In this document: one piece after another, positions 1 through 7,171 of the stretch
How the letters are laid out: every line of letters begins with the position of its first letter
How positions within the stretch are numbered: the first letter of the stretch is position 1
NCBI GenBank assembly: GCA_944381335.1
Contig: CALWKT010000061.1
Coordinates: forward strand, 1-12,427
Direction: 5' to 3'
Origin: an uncultured Christensenellaceae bacterium
GTDB taxonomy: Bacteria; Bacillota_A; Clostridia; Christensenellales; UBA3700
Length of the DNA: 12,427 nt
Notes under the pieces: model-generated
The model's database searches: none
Told to the model about the DNA's origin: nothing
What the model saw: the letters and a program-made list of their open reading frames with translations, nothing else
Position numbers and translations under genes: made by a program

Positions 1-922
1 TTTCGGTCAGGATCTGATAATTCTGGGTCTTGTTGGCGACACAAGCAAGATCGACCCGACGCAGATAGAGGCGAACCACAACGTTGAAAAGGTCATGCAC
101 GTTGCGGAACCGTTCAAGAAAGCGAACAAGATGTTTCATCCTCAGCCCACGGTCGTGGACGTCAACGGCACGAAAGTGGGAGGAAAACAGCTTGCGCTTA
201 TGGCAGGACCTTGCTCAGTAGAAAGCGAAGCGCAGATAGTGGATATCGCTAAATCCGTCAAGAAAGCGGGTGCGAATTTCCTGCGCGGAGGCGCGTTCAA
301 GCCGCGTACTTCTCCGTATGCGTTCCAGGGGCTTAAGTATGAAGGTCTCGAGCTTCTCAAAGAGGCGAGAGAAGCGACCGGTCTCCCCATTGTGACAGAA
401 CTTATGTCGCCGTATGACATCGACATTTTCGTCCGCGACGTGGACGTGATACAGATCGGAGCGAGAAATATGCAGAATTTCGACCTGCTCCGCCTGCTCG
501 GACAGATCAGAAAGCCCATTCTTCTCAAACGCGGTCTCAGCGCGACGATAGAGGAGTGGCTGATGTCTGCCGAATACATAATGGCGGGCGGAAACGAGCA
601 GATAATCCTCTGCGAGAGAGGTATCAGAACATTCGAGACTTACACCAGGAATACGCTTGATCTGAGTTCGATTGTCGCGGTCAAGCAGCTTTCGCATCTC
701 CCGATAGTCGTCGATCCGTCGCACGCTACCGGCAAGTGGTGGATGGTGGAGCCTCTTGCGAGGGCGGCTGTCGCGGTCGGCGCGGACGGACTTATAATCG
801 AGGTCCACAACGACCCCGCTCACGCACTCTGCGACGGCAATCAGTCCATCAAACCCCCTGTTTTCGAAGATCTCGTCGGTCAGATAAGACAGATCGCGAA
901 AGTCGTGGGCAGAGAGGTCTGA
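1..922 (+). CDS. aroF: 3-deoxy-7-phosphoheptulonate (DAHP) synthase, type I beta, 5'-partial
   Basis: Condenses phosphoenolpyruvate with erythrose-4-phosphate to DAHP, the entry step of the shikimate pathway, in the cytoplasm. The frame is open from the left edge (first whole codon at 2), so the ATG at 95 is internal and the true start lies outside the window. The 306 visible codons lack roughly 30 N-terminal residues compared with the usual ~338. The first ~40 visible residues (GLVGDTSKID, then KVMHVAEPFKKANKMFHP) match the end of the ferredoxin-like regulatory domain of the Thermotoga-type enzymes, which is known to mediate feedback inhibition by aromatic amino acids. The TIM barrel follows, with GPCSVES (metal-binding Cys), FKPRTSPYAFQG, LLKRG, DPSHATG (metal His) and IIEVHNDP (metal Glu and Asp). 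No chorismate mutase domain is fused at the visible C terminus. One base separates it from aroB. Family assignment is very secure; the allosteric effector is inferred. Confidence 0.96.
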   Translation, partial: FGQDLIILGLVGDTSKIDPTQIEANHNVEKVMHVAEPFKKANKMFHPQPTVVDVNGTKVGGKQLALMAGPCSVESEAQIVDIAKSVKKAGANFLRGGAFKPRTSPYAFQGLKYEGLELLKEAREATGLPIVTELMSPYDIDIFVRDVDVIQIGARNMQNFDLLRLLGQIRKPILLKRGLSATIEEWLMSAEYIMAGGNEQIILCERGIRTFETYTRNTLDLSSIVAVKQLSHLPIVVDPSHATGKWWMVEPLARAAVAVGADGLIIEVHNDPAHALCDGNQSIKPPVFEDLVGQIRQIAKVVGREV

Positions 923-923
923 G

Positions 924-1967
924 ATGAGAACCCTTCACGTCGATCTGGGCAAGAACAGCTACGACATAGTCTTTGAGCGCGGCGCGCTGTCCGACGTCGG
1001 GAAATATATCGGGACGGACGGCAGAAAGCTGTGCGTGATAACGGACGACAACGTGGGCAGGATATACTGCGAAAGGGTGGTTTCTTCGCTTGAGAAGGCG
1101 GGCTATACTGTCAGTGTGATAACCCTTCCGCACGGCGAGAAAACCAAGTCTTTCGACGTTCTTCCGGCGATCTATTCAAGGCTTATCGAGGAGAAGATAA
1201 CGAGAAAAGACGCGCTCGTCGCGCTCGGCGGCGGCGTGATCGGCGACCTTGGCGGTTGCGTCGCGGCGACTTATCTGAGGGGCGGGGGCGTTATCCAGCT
1301 CCCCACTTCGCTTCTCGCGCAGGTGGACAGCAGTATCGGCGGCAAAGTCGCAGTCGATCTTCCTGACGGCAAAAACCTTGTCGGCGCGTTCTGGCAGCCG
1401 CTCAAGGTCGTGATAGACGTGGACGCGCTGTCAACGCTCAGCGAAGAATTCTTTACCGACGGCATGGCGGAAGTCATAAAGTACGGCTGCATAAAGGATA
1501 AGGATCTTTTTGAAAAGCTGGCGGCATGCGGCGGAAAAAGCGGACTTATGCCCGTTATCGACGACGTAATATACCGTTGTTGCGACATAAAGCGCGATGT
1601 CGTCGAAAAGGACGAAAAGGACAAGGGAGAGAGAATGCTCCTCAACTTCGGGCATACCTACGGGCACGCGCTCGAAAAGTATTATAAATTCGAAAGACTT
1701 TCTCACGGCATGGCGGTCTCCGTCGGTATGTACGAGATATGCAGGATCGCCGAAGAAAAAGGACTGACAATAGCCGGCACGGCGGATAAAATTGCCGCGG
1801 TCGCTAAATCGTACGGCTTGCCGACGACGGACGACGCGCCGGTCGCAGAGGTCGGGAAGGGAGTCGTGAACGACAAGAAAAATCTGGGAGACAAACTCGT
1901 GACGGTGCTTCTGAAGGATATCGGAGAAAGTTATCTTTATCCGACTACCGCGGAGTTTTTCAAGTGA
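924..1967 (+). CDS. aroB: 3-dehydroquinate synthase
   Basis: Converts DAHP to 3-dehydroquinate, the second shikimate step, using NAD and a divalent metal. The protein has 347 residues, the normal family length. Visible motifs are VITDDNV (38-44), PHGEKTKS (69-76), the NAD-binding LGGGVIGDLGG (101-111), LPTSLLAQVDSSIGGK (126-141) and DGKNLVGAFWQP (148-159). The metal ligands expected for the family are present: Glu183 in AEVIKYG, His244 in NFGHTYGHA and His261 in LSHGMA. The start ATG lies 1 nt after the aroF stop, with AGAGAGG at 911-917 as ribosome binding site 6 nt upstream. Nothing is missing or odd in the active site. It is the second gene of the aromatic operon. Confidence 0.97.
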   Translation: MRTLHVDLGKNSYDIVFERGALSDVGKYIGTDGRKLCVITDDNVGRIYCERVVSSLEKAGYTVSVITLPHGEKTKSFDVLPAIYSRLIEEKITRKDALVALGGGVIGDLGGCVAATYLRGGGVIQLPTSLLAQVDSSIGGKVAVDLPDGKNLVGAFWQPLKVVIDVDALSTLSEEFFTDGMAEVIKYGCIKDKDLFEKLAACGGKSGLMPVIDDVIYRCCDIKRDVVEKDEKDKGERMLLNFGHTYGHALEKYYKFERLSHGMAVSVGMYEICRIAEEKGLTIAGTADKIAAVAKSYGLPTTDDAPVAEVGKGVVNDKKNLGDKLVTVLLKDIGESYLYPTTAEFFK

Positions 1968-1968
1968 T

Positions 1969-3198
1969 ATGAAAGGACTGACTTTTTCCGCATCGACGCT
2001 GAAAGGGACGGTAAAGGTCCCGCCGTCAAAAAGTCTGGCGCACAGGGCGATAATATGCGCTTCGCTTTGCCGCGGAAAAAGCAGGATCGGCGGTCTCAGT
2101 TACAGCGAGGACATAAAGGCGACGATAGGCGTAATGCGCGCGGTCGGCGCCGAAATTGAATTGAACGGCGACGTAGCCGTGGTGAAAGGCTCTGAAGGAG
2201 TGGACCTGAATGCGGAGGCGTTCTGCAACGAAAGCGGTTCGACTCTCAGGATGTGCCTTCCGGTATGCGCGGCGCTGAACAAAGGAGCAACGCATTTTAC
2301 AGGGCGCGGCAAACTGGGCGCGAGACCGATGATCGTTTTCGAAGAACTGTGGAGGGGCGCCGGTCTTTTCTATCAGGACGAAAGCAAAAAAAACGGCTCG
2401 CTTGACATCACCGTACAAGGCGCTTTGCCGGCGGGCGGATATTCCGTCAGAGGAGACGTCAGTTCTCAGTTCATAAGCGGGCTTCTGTTCGCGCTTCCTC
2501 TCGCGGATGGAGACAGCGTTATAAAACTGACCACGCCGCTTTATTCAAAAGGTTACGTCGACCTGACTTTGCAGGCGCTGAAAGAAGCGGGCGTGAACGT
2601 GCGTTTTGACGGCGAAAGGCGTTTTTACATAGAGGGAAACCAAAGCTATCTGCCGCGTGACAAAGAAGTCGAGGGAGACTGGTCGCAGGCGGCGTTCTTT
2701 GCGGTCGCGAACGCGATCGGTTCGGATATCGAAATAAGAGGTCTGAACGGTAACAGCGCGCAGGGCGACAAGGTGACAGAAGAATATCTCGAAAGGCTGA
2801 AAGGGGAGGGAGAACTCGTCTTCGACGGCGAGGACTGCCCGGATATAATACCCGTGTTTGCCGTCGCGTGCGCGCTCAGAAGGGGCGTCACGAGGCTTAC
2901 CGGGCTTTCGAGACTCAAAATAAAGGAATGTGACAGGCTTGAAGCCGTATATACTCAGCTTTCCGCGATCGGCGCAGACGTGAAAAGAGAGGGCGACGAC
3001 CTGATATTCAGCGGAGTGGACGGTTTTAAAGGCGGCGTGAAAGTCAGTTCTTTCAACGATCACAGGATCGCGATGACTCTGGCGATCGCCGCTACGAGAT
3101 GCGACAAGCCGATCGTGATTGACGACTTTGCCTGCATTTCAAAATCCTACCCCGATTTTCTTGACGTATACAAAGCACTTGGAGGGAATGTAAAATGA
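1969..3198 (+). CDS. aroA: 3-phosphoshikimate 1-carboxyvinyltransferase (EPSP synthase)
   Basis: Transfers the enolpyruvyl group of PEP to shikimate-3-phosphate. The protein has 409 residues, slightly shorter than the ~427 of E. coli. It has the two-domain EPSPS pattern with PPSKSLAHR (18-26; Lys21, Ser22 and Arg26 bind substrate), NESGSTLRMC (87-96), LGARPM, GDVSSQFISGLL, GDWSQAAFF, CPDIIP (catalytic Asp), LKIKECDRL (Lys-Glu pair), FNDHRIAM and SKSYPDF. In the PEP loop the residue aligned with E. coli Gly96 is kept (Gly90), but the one aligned with Pro101 is Met95, as in the ESGSTLR-type enzymes of many Clostridia. The start is 1 nt after the aroB stop. The nearest purine-rich site, GGAG at 1952-1955, is 13 nt away, so initiation probably relies on coupling to aroB translation. 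The stop overlaps the aroC start. Confidence 0.96.
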   Translation: MKGLTFSASTLKGTVKVPPSKSLAHRAIICASLCRGKSRIGGLSYSEDIKATIGVMRAVGAEIELNGDVAVVKGSEGVDLNAEAFCNESGSTLRMCLPVCAALNKGATHFTGRGKLGARPMIVFEELWRGAGLFYQDESKKNGSLDITVQGALPAGGYSVRGDVSSQFISGLLFALPLADGDSVIKLTTPLYSKGYVDLTLQALKEAGVNVRFDGERRFYIEGNQSYLPRDKEVEGDWSQAAFFAVANAIGSDIEIRGLNGNSAQGDKVTEEYLERLKGEGELVFDGEDCPDIIPVFAVACALRRGVTRLTGLSRLKIKECDRLEAVYTQLSAIGADVKREGDDLIFSGVDGFKGGVKVSSFNDHRIAMTLAIAATRCDKPIVIDDFACISKSYPDFLDVYKALGGNVK

Positions 3199-4271
3199 GC
3201 GCAACCTGGGGAAACAAACTCAAGATAACCGTATTCGGAGAATCTCACAGCGCCGCTATCGGCGTGGTGGTTGACGGCGTCCCTGCCGGGACAGCGCTCG
3301 ACATGGACGGCATAAAAGCTCAGATGGCGAGACGTGCTCCCAACGGCGGCGATTTTTCCACGCCGAGAAAGGAGAGCGATTCGTTCGAGATACTTTGCGG
3401 AGTCGTCGACGGCGTGGCTGAAGGCACTCCGATATGCGCAGTCATTGCAAATACGAACACAAGATCTTCAGATTACTCTCAGCTCAAAGACGTGATGAGA
3501 CCTTCTCACGCAGATTACGGTTACCGCGTGAAATACGAAGGCAACAACGATCACAGAGGCGGCGGAGCAAGTTCCGGAAGACTGACCGCACCGCTCGTTT
3601 TTGCAGGAGCGATCGCAAGACAGCTTCTTGAGAAAAAGGGCGTAACGGTGGTCTCTCACATACTTTCGGTGGGAAAGGTGAAGGACTCAAGGTTCGGCGC
3701 GGAGATCACGCCTGAGACGGTGGCTTCGCTTCAGGGTAAGGTCCTGCCTCTCCTCGACGTGGACAAGGAAGAGAGTATAAAGAGCGAGATCGCCGCGGCT
3801 AAAAAGGACGGCGACAGCGTCGGAGGCGCGATCGAGTGCGCCGTGACAGGGCTTCCGGCAGGGCTGGGGGATCCGCTTTTCGCCAGCGTGGAAAGCGTGT
3901 TGTCTTCTCTGTTGTTCTCAGTACCCGCAGTCAAGAGCGTGGAATTCGGCAGCGGCACTGAGATGTCCGCAATGCGCGGAAGCGAAGCCAACGACTGCTG
4001 GTATTTCGACGACTGCGGAAACGTAAAGACGCGTACCAACAACAACGGAGGGATCCTCGGCGGGATAACCACGGGCATGCCGGTCGTATTCAACGTTTCG
4101 GTCAAACCCACGGCTTCAATATTCAAAGAACAGGACACCGTCAACGTTACGACGGGCGAAAACGTGAAGCTGTCGCTCAAGGGCAGACACGATCCGTGCA
4201 TCGTCGTGCGCGCGCTCCCCGTAATAGAAGCGGTTGCGGCGCTCGCGGTATACCAGTTTGTCGGAGAATGA
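3195..4271 (+). CDS. aroC: Chorismate synthase
   Basis: Makes chorismate from EPSP with reduced FMN as catalytic cofactor, the last common step of the pathway. The protein has 358 residues, the usual size. Family signatures appear in order: GNKLKITVFGESHS (6-19, with catalytic His18), RRAPNGGDFSTPRKESD (46-62), RPSHADYGY (second conserved His105), NDHRGGGASSGRLTAP (118-133), GLPAGLGDPLF, TNNNGGILGGITTGMP (281-296) and KGRHDPCIVVRALPV (329-343). The start overlaps the aroA stop as ATGA (4-nt overlap), with GGAGGG at 3181-3186 9 nt upstream, so re-initiation coupling is likely. There is no fused flavin reductase domain, so it should be the monofunctional type that needs an outside FMN reductant. 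Confidence 0.97.
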   Translation: MSATWGNKLKITVFGESHSAAIGVVVDGVPAGTALDMDGIKAQMARRAPNGGDFSTPRKESDSFEILCGVVDGVAEGTPICAVIANTNTRSSDYSQLKDVMRPSHADYGYRVKYEGNNDHRGGGASSGRLTAPLVFAGAIARQLLEKKGVTVVSHILSVGKVKDSRFGAEITPETVASLQGKVLPLLDVDKEESIKSEIAAAKKDGDSVGGAIECAVTGLPAGLGDPLFASVESVLSSLLFSVPAVKSVEFGSGTEMSAMRGSEANDCWYFDDCGNVKTRTNNNGGILGGITTGMPVVFNVSVKPTASIFKEQDTVNVTTGENVKLSLKGRHDPCIVVRALPVIEAVAALAVYQFVGE

Positions 4272-4272
4272 G

Positions 4273-5403
4273 ATGAAAGACATAAAAGAACTGAGAAAAG
4301 AAATTGACGAAATAGACGCGCAGATGATCCCGCTTTTCGAAAAGAGGATGAACGTCGCGAAACAGGTGGCTGAGTACAAGAGAGCGGCGGGAGCGTCCGT
4401 TTTGCAGACGGGCAGGGAAAAAGAGGTGCTTGAACGCGCCGTCGCTTCTCTGACAGACAAAGGCTATGCCAGCGAAGCGCGCGATTTCATGACTTCGGTC
4501 ATGGATCTGAGCAAGGAAGTCCAGCTCAAGACCAACCCGGTCGAGGAACTGCCGAGAGAACGCAGACCTTTCGACAAGTCTGCGAAAATCGGCTTTCAGG
4601 GCACGGCGGGGAGCTACTCCCAGCAGGCGGCGGAAGAGTATTTCGGCGGCGCGGGAAACGCCGCGGCTTATCCGACTTTCGAGAGCGTTTTCAAGGCTAT
4701 CGACAACGGTGAAATAGATTACGGCGTAGTGCCGCTTGAAAATTCTTCGGTCGGCTCGGTCGTCGAAGTTTACGATCTCCTGGGCAAATACAACTGCTTT
4801 ATCGTCGGAGAAAAGTGGATCAGGATAGAACATTGCCTTCTCGGGCTTCCGGACGCCACGCCGGAAGACGTAAAGACGGTATATTCAAAGGCGGAAGCGC
4901 TGGGACAGGCTCACGACTACCTGGCGAAAGGCGGCTATAATCTCGTTTCCTACGCCAATACCGCGCTCGCCGCAGAAATGGTCGCGAAGAAGGGAGACAA
5001 GTCTCTCGCCGCAGTCGCCGGAGAGTCAGCCGCCGCGATATACGGGCTCAAGGTACTCGCAAAAGGGATAAACAGCGACAAGGACAACTTCACGAGATTC
5101 ATCGTCATTTCAAAGACGCTTTCCGATACGGAAGCCGACAAAGTGAGCGTGAGTTTTACGCTCAATAACGAATCCGGCGCGCTTTACAAAGTGCTGCGTT
5201 TCTTCTCGCGTTACGGCATAAATATGGTCAAGATAGAGTCCAGACCGCTCAGGAACAATCCCGGCAGCTACTATTTCGTCGTGGACCTGGAAGGCAACTG
5301 CAACAGCAGGGATATGGTACAGGCGCTTTATTACGTCGAAAGGTCAACTATCGGCTTCAAACTGCTGGGCGAATACGTCAAGAGCGCGCCGCAGGAGGAC
5401 TGA
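4273..5403 (+). CDS. pheA: Bifunctional chorismate mutase / prephenate dehydratase (P-protein) with ACT domain
   Basis: Rearranges chorismate to prephenate, then dehydrates and decarboxylates it to phenylpyruvate, the phenylalanine precursor. I chose the ATG at 4273 over an in-frame ATG at 4234 because it sits 1 nt after the aroC stop, has GGAGA at 4263-4267, and starts exactly at the AroQ-class mutase domain; this gives 376 residues. The mutase covers about 1-88, with Arg8, Arg25, Lys36 and Arg48-Glu49 in the positions of E. coli Arg11, Arg28, Lys39 and Arg51-Glu52. The dehydratase covers about 105-280, with KIGFQGTAGSYSQQAA, VVPLENSSVGSV and the TRF motif at 274-276. A C-terminal ACT domain (about 290-365) has GALYKVL and ESRP (322-325), the motifs known to bind phenylalanine, so feedback inhibition is expected. 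This is the only chorismate mutase seen in the operon and should also supply prephenate to TyrA. Confidence 0.96.
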   Translation: MKDIKELRKEIDEIDAQMIPLFEKRMNVAKQVAEYKRAAGASVLQTGREKEVLERAVASLTDKGYASEARDFMTSVMDLSKEVQLKTNPVEELPRERRPFDKSAKIGFQGTAGSYSQQAAEEYFGGAGNAAAYPTFESVFKAIDNGEIDYGVVPLENSSVGSVVEVYDLLGKYNCFIVGEKWIRIEHCLLGLPDATPEDVKTVYSKAEALGQAHDYLAKGGYNLVSYANTALAAEMVAKKGDKSLAAVAGESAAAIYGLKVLAKGINSDKDNFTRFIVISKTLSDTEADKVSVSFTLNNESGALYKVLRFFSRYGINMVKIESRPLRNNPGSYYFVVDLEGNCNSRDMVQALYYVERSTIGFKLLGEYVKSAPQED

Positions 5404-5405
5404 GT

Positions 5406-6719
5406 ATGGCGAAATTCTGCGTCATCGGCGAGAAGCTCGGGCATACGTTGTCGCCCAGGATACACGACATGTATTTCGATATCAAGGGTATTCAGGGCAC
5501 GTATACCGCGCGCGAGATACCCAGGGAGGAGATATCTTCCTGCCGGGAATTTCTGCTCGGGTACGACGGCGTGAACGTGACGATCCCGTACAAGACGGAC
5601 GTGATGAAAAACCTTGACGAAACGTCTGAGATGGCGCGCGGGATAGGCGCGGTGAATACGGTCAGGCGCGACGGAAACAGGCTGATCGGGTACAATACGG
5701 ATCCGTACGGATTTTCCGCGATGCTCGCTTCGGCGGGACTGAGCGCGGAAAACGCGAAAGTCACCGTACTCGGCTGGGGCGGAGCCGCGAGATCTGTCGT
5801 ATACGCGCTGAAAGACATGGGCGCGGACGTGACGATCGTCAGCAGAGACCCGTCCAGAGTCGAAGAAACCGGAGTTTTCGTCATAGATTACGACGAACTG
5901 GCGAGGAGATGCGCGCTCGGCGAAAAAGCGGAACTTCTCGTAAACTGCACGCCGGTGGGCATGTTCCCCAAAGAAGGGGCAAGCCCGGTGGGAGAGGAGA
6001 TAATTTCCCGCTTCGACGCGCTTGCGGATATAGTGTACAACCCGGCATATACGCAATTCCTGCGCACAGGCGCAAAGCTGGGAAAGAGATGCGTGGGCGG
6101 TCTGTATATGCTCGTCGCGCAGGCAATGAGGTCTCAGAGTATCTGGAACGGTACGGAGACGGACGTGAACGCGACGGACGTCATTTTCAAGACGCTTTCA
6201 CTTGAGGACGCGTTGAAAAAAGGGCTCAACGTCTATCTTACCGGTCTGATGTCTTGCGGCAAAAGCACTCTGGGCAGAATGCTCGCAAAGGCTACGGGGA
6301 AAAAGTTCGTGGACATGGACGACTATATCGTGGAGCGCGTAGGCAGGAGCATTCCCGAGATGTTCAAAGAAGGAGAGCAGACGTTCAGAGACGCGGAAAC
6401 GCGCGCGCTGTACAGCCTGTCGCTTGAAAAAGGTCTCGTCGTCGCCACCGGCGGCGGTTGCGTGCTGAGAGACGTCAACGCGGATATGCTCGCTTTGTCC
6501 GGCGCGACGGTCTTTATCAGGAGAGACGTGGAAAAAATCGTCGCGTCCGCAGACTGCTCCGGAAGGCCGCTTCTCAAGGACGGGGCTGACAGACTGCGCG
6601 GGATATATGCGGCGAGAAAGGACAGATATCTTGCGACCGCTCAGGCGGTCGTCGACAACGACGGAGACGAAAACGAAGGACTTGAAAAGCTCCTCGCGAT
6701 CGTAGGAAAAGGAGAGTGA
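5406..6719 (+). CDS. aroE-aroK: Shikimate dehydrogenase - shikimate kinase fusion
   Basis: One 437-residue chain with two consecutive shikimate-pathway enzymes, catalysing 3-dehydroshikimate to shikimate (NADPH) and shikimate to shikimate-3-phosphate (ATP). Residues 1 to ~267 are AroE: GHTLSP (12-17), VNVTIPYK with catalytic Lys63, GAVNT, YNTD with Asp99, a nucleotide loop GWGGAARS (123-130) and VSRDPSR, which suits NADP. Residues ~274 to 437 are AroK: Walker A GLMSCGKST (280-288), DMDD (303-306), GGG (349-351), GRPLL in the lid region (386-390) and ARKDRY (403-408). The linker is only ~7 residues, and no start or stop lies between the halves. AGGAGG at 5393-5398 lies 7 nt before the ATG. Both halves have intact key residues, so both are predicted active. 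The Trp in the Rossmann loop is unusual, since Ala or Ser is the common residue. Confidence 0.95.
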   Translation: MAKFCVIGEKLGHTLSPRIHDMYFDIKGIQGTYTAREIPREEISSCREFLLGYDGVNVTIPYKTDVMKNLDETSEMARGIGAVNTVRRDGNRLIGYNTDPYGFSAMLASAGLSAENAKVTVLGWGGAARSVVYALKDMGADVTIVSRDPSRVEETGVFVIDYDELARRCALGEKAELLVNCTPVGMFPKEGASPVGEEIISRFDALADIVYNPAYTQFLRTGAKLGKRCVGGLYMLVAQAMRSQSIWNGTETDVNATDVIFKTLSLEDALKKGLNVYLTGLMSCGKSTLGRMLAKATGKKFVDMDDYIVERVGRSIPEMFKEGEQTFRDAETRALYSLSLEKGLVVATGGGCVLRDVNADMLALSGATVFIRRDVEKIVASADCSGRPLLKDGADRLRGIYAARKDRYLATAQAVVDNDGDENEGLEKLLAIVGKGE

Positions 6720-6724
6720 ACGAA

Positions 6725-7171
6725 ATGAAGATCATGGTCATAAACGGCGTGAACATGAACATGCTCGGCACGCGCGAAAAGGACGTATACGGCGAAAACA
6801 CGCTTGAAGATCTGTATGCGTACATTACGAAGAATTGCGCTGAAACCGACACGGAGCTGAGTTTTTTTCAAAGCAATCATGAAGGAGACATAGTGGACTG
6901 CCTGCACAGATGCTTCTTTGAAAAATACGACGGAGTGGTGATAAATCCGGCGGCGCACACTCATTACAGTTATGCGATCAGGGACGCTATAAAGGCGATC
7001 ATGCTTCCCGTCGTCGAGGTGCATATTTCAGCCATAGACAAGCGCGAGGCGTTCAGGCACGTTTCGGTCACCGCGCCCGTCTGTAAAGCGCAGATATGCG
7101 GCAAAGGGTTCGACGGTTACGTGCTTGCGGTAAAAATGATACAAAGCGGAAAATACGAGGACATAAAGTGA
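6725..7171 (+). CDS. aroQ: Type II 3-dehydroquinate dehydratase
   Basis: Removes water from 3-dehydroquinate to give 3-dehydroshikimate, the third shikimate step; type II enzymes are small and form dodecamers. I chose the ATG at 6725 (148 residues, normal length) over the GTG at 6716. GGAGA at 6711-6715 is 9 nt from the ATG but directly abuts the GTG, and family members begin right at this beta strand. Visible motifs are NGVNMNMLGTRE (7-18, catalytic Arg17), Tyr22 in DVYG (the reactive tyrosine), QSNHEGD (49-55), NPAAHTHYSYAIRD (74-87) and EVHIS with catalytic His100. The flexible loop reads GVN where most family members have GPN, and HISAI where HISN is typical; the catalytic residues themselves are intact. 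It shares one base with tyrA (TGATG). Confidence 0.95.
   Translation: MKIMVINGVNMNMLGTREKDVYGENTLEDLYAYITKNCAETDTELSFFQSNHEGDIVDCLHRCFFEKYDGVVINPAAHTHYSYAIRDAIKAIMLPVVEVHISAIDKREAFRHVSVTAPVCKAQICGKGFDGYVLAVKMIQSGKYEDIK

Noticed and set aside
215..823. Minus-strand open frame of 202 codons
   Set aside because: It lies fully antisense to aroF, its translation is rich in Arg and His with no family resemblance, and it has no ribosome binding site.
4234..4272. Upstream in-frame start for pheA
   Set aside because: It would add 13 residues inside aroC without a ribosome binding site; the ATG at 4273 fits the mutase domain and the operon spacing.
5331..6056. Minus-strand open frame of 241 codons
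   Set aside because: Antisense shadow of pheA and aroE; the sense frames carry intact catalytic motifs, and the antisense protein has no recognisable domain.
6716..6724. GTG start for aroQ
   Set aside because: The ribosome binding site would directly touch the start codon; the ATG at 6725 has 9-nt spacing and matches family length.
7096..7170. Upstream start for tyrA inside aroQ
   Set aside because: The added 25 residues are basic and unrelated to the Rossmann fold; the ATG at 7171 has a ribosome binding site and the usual overlap.
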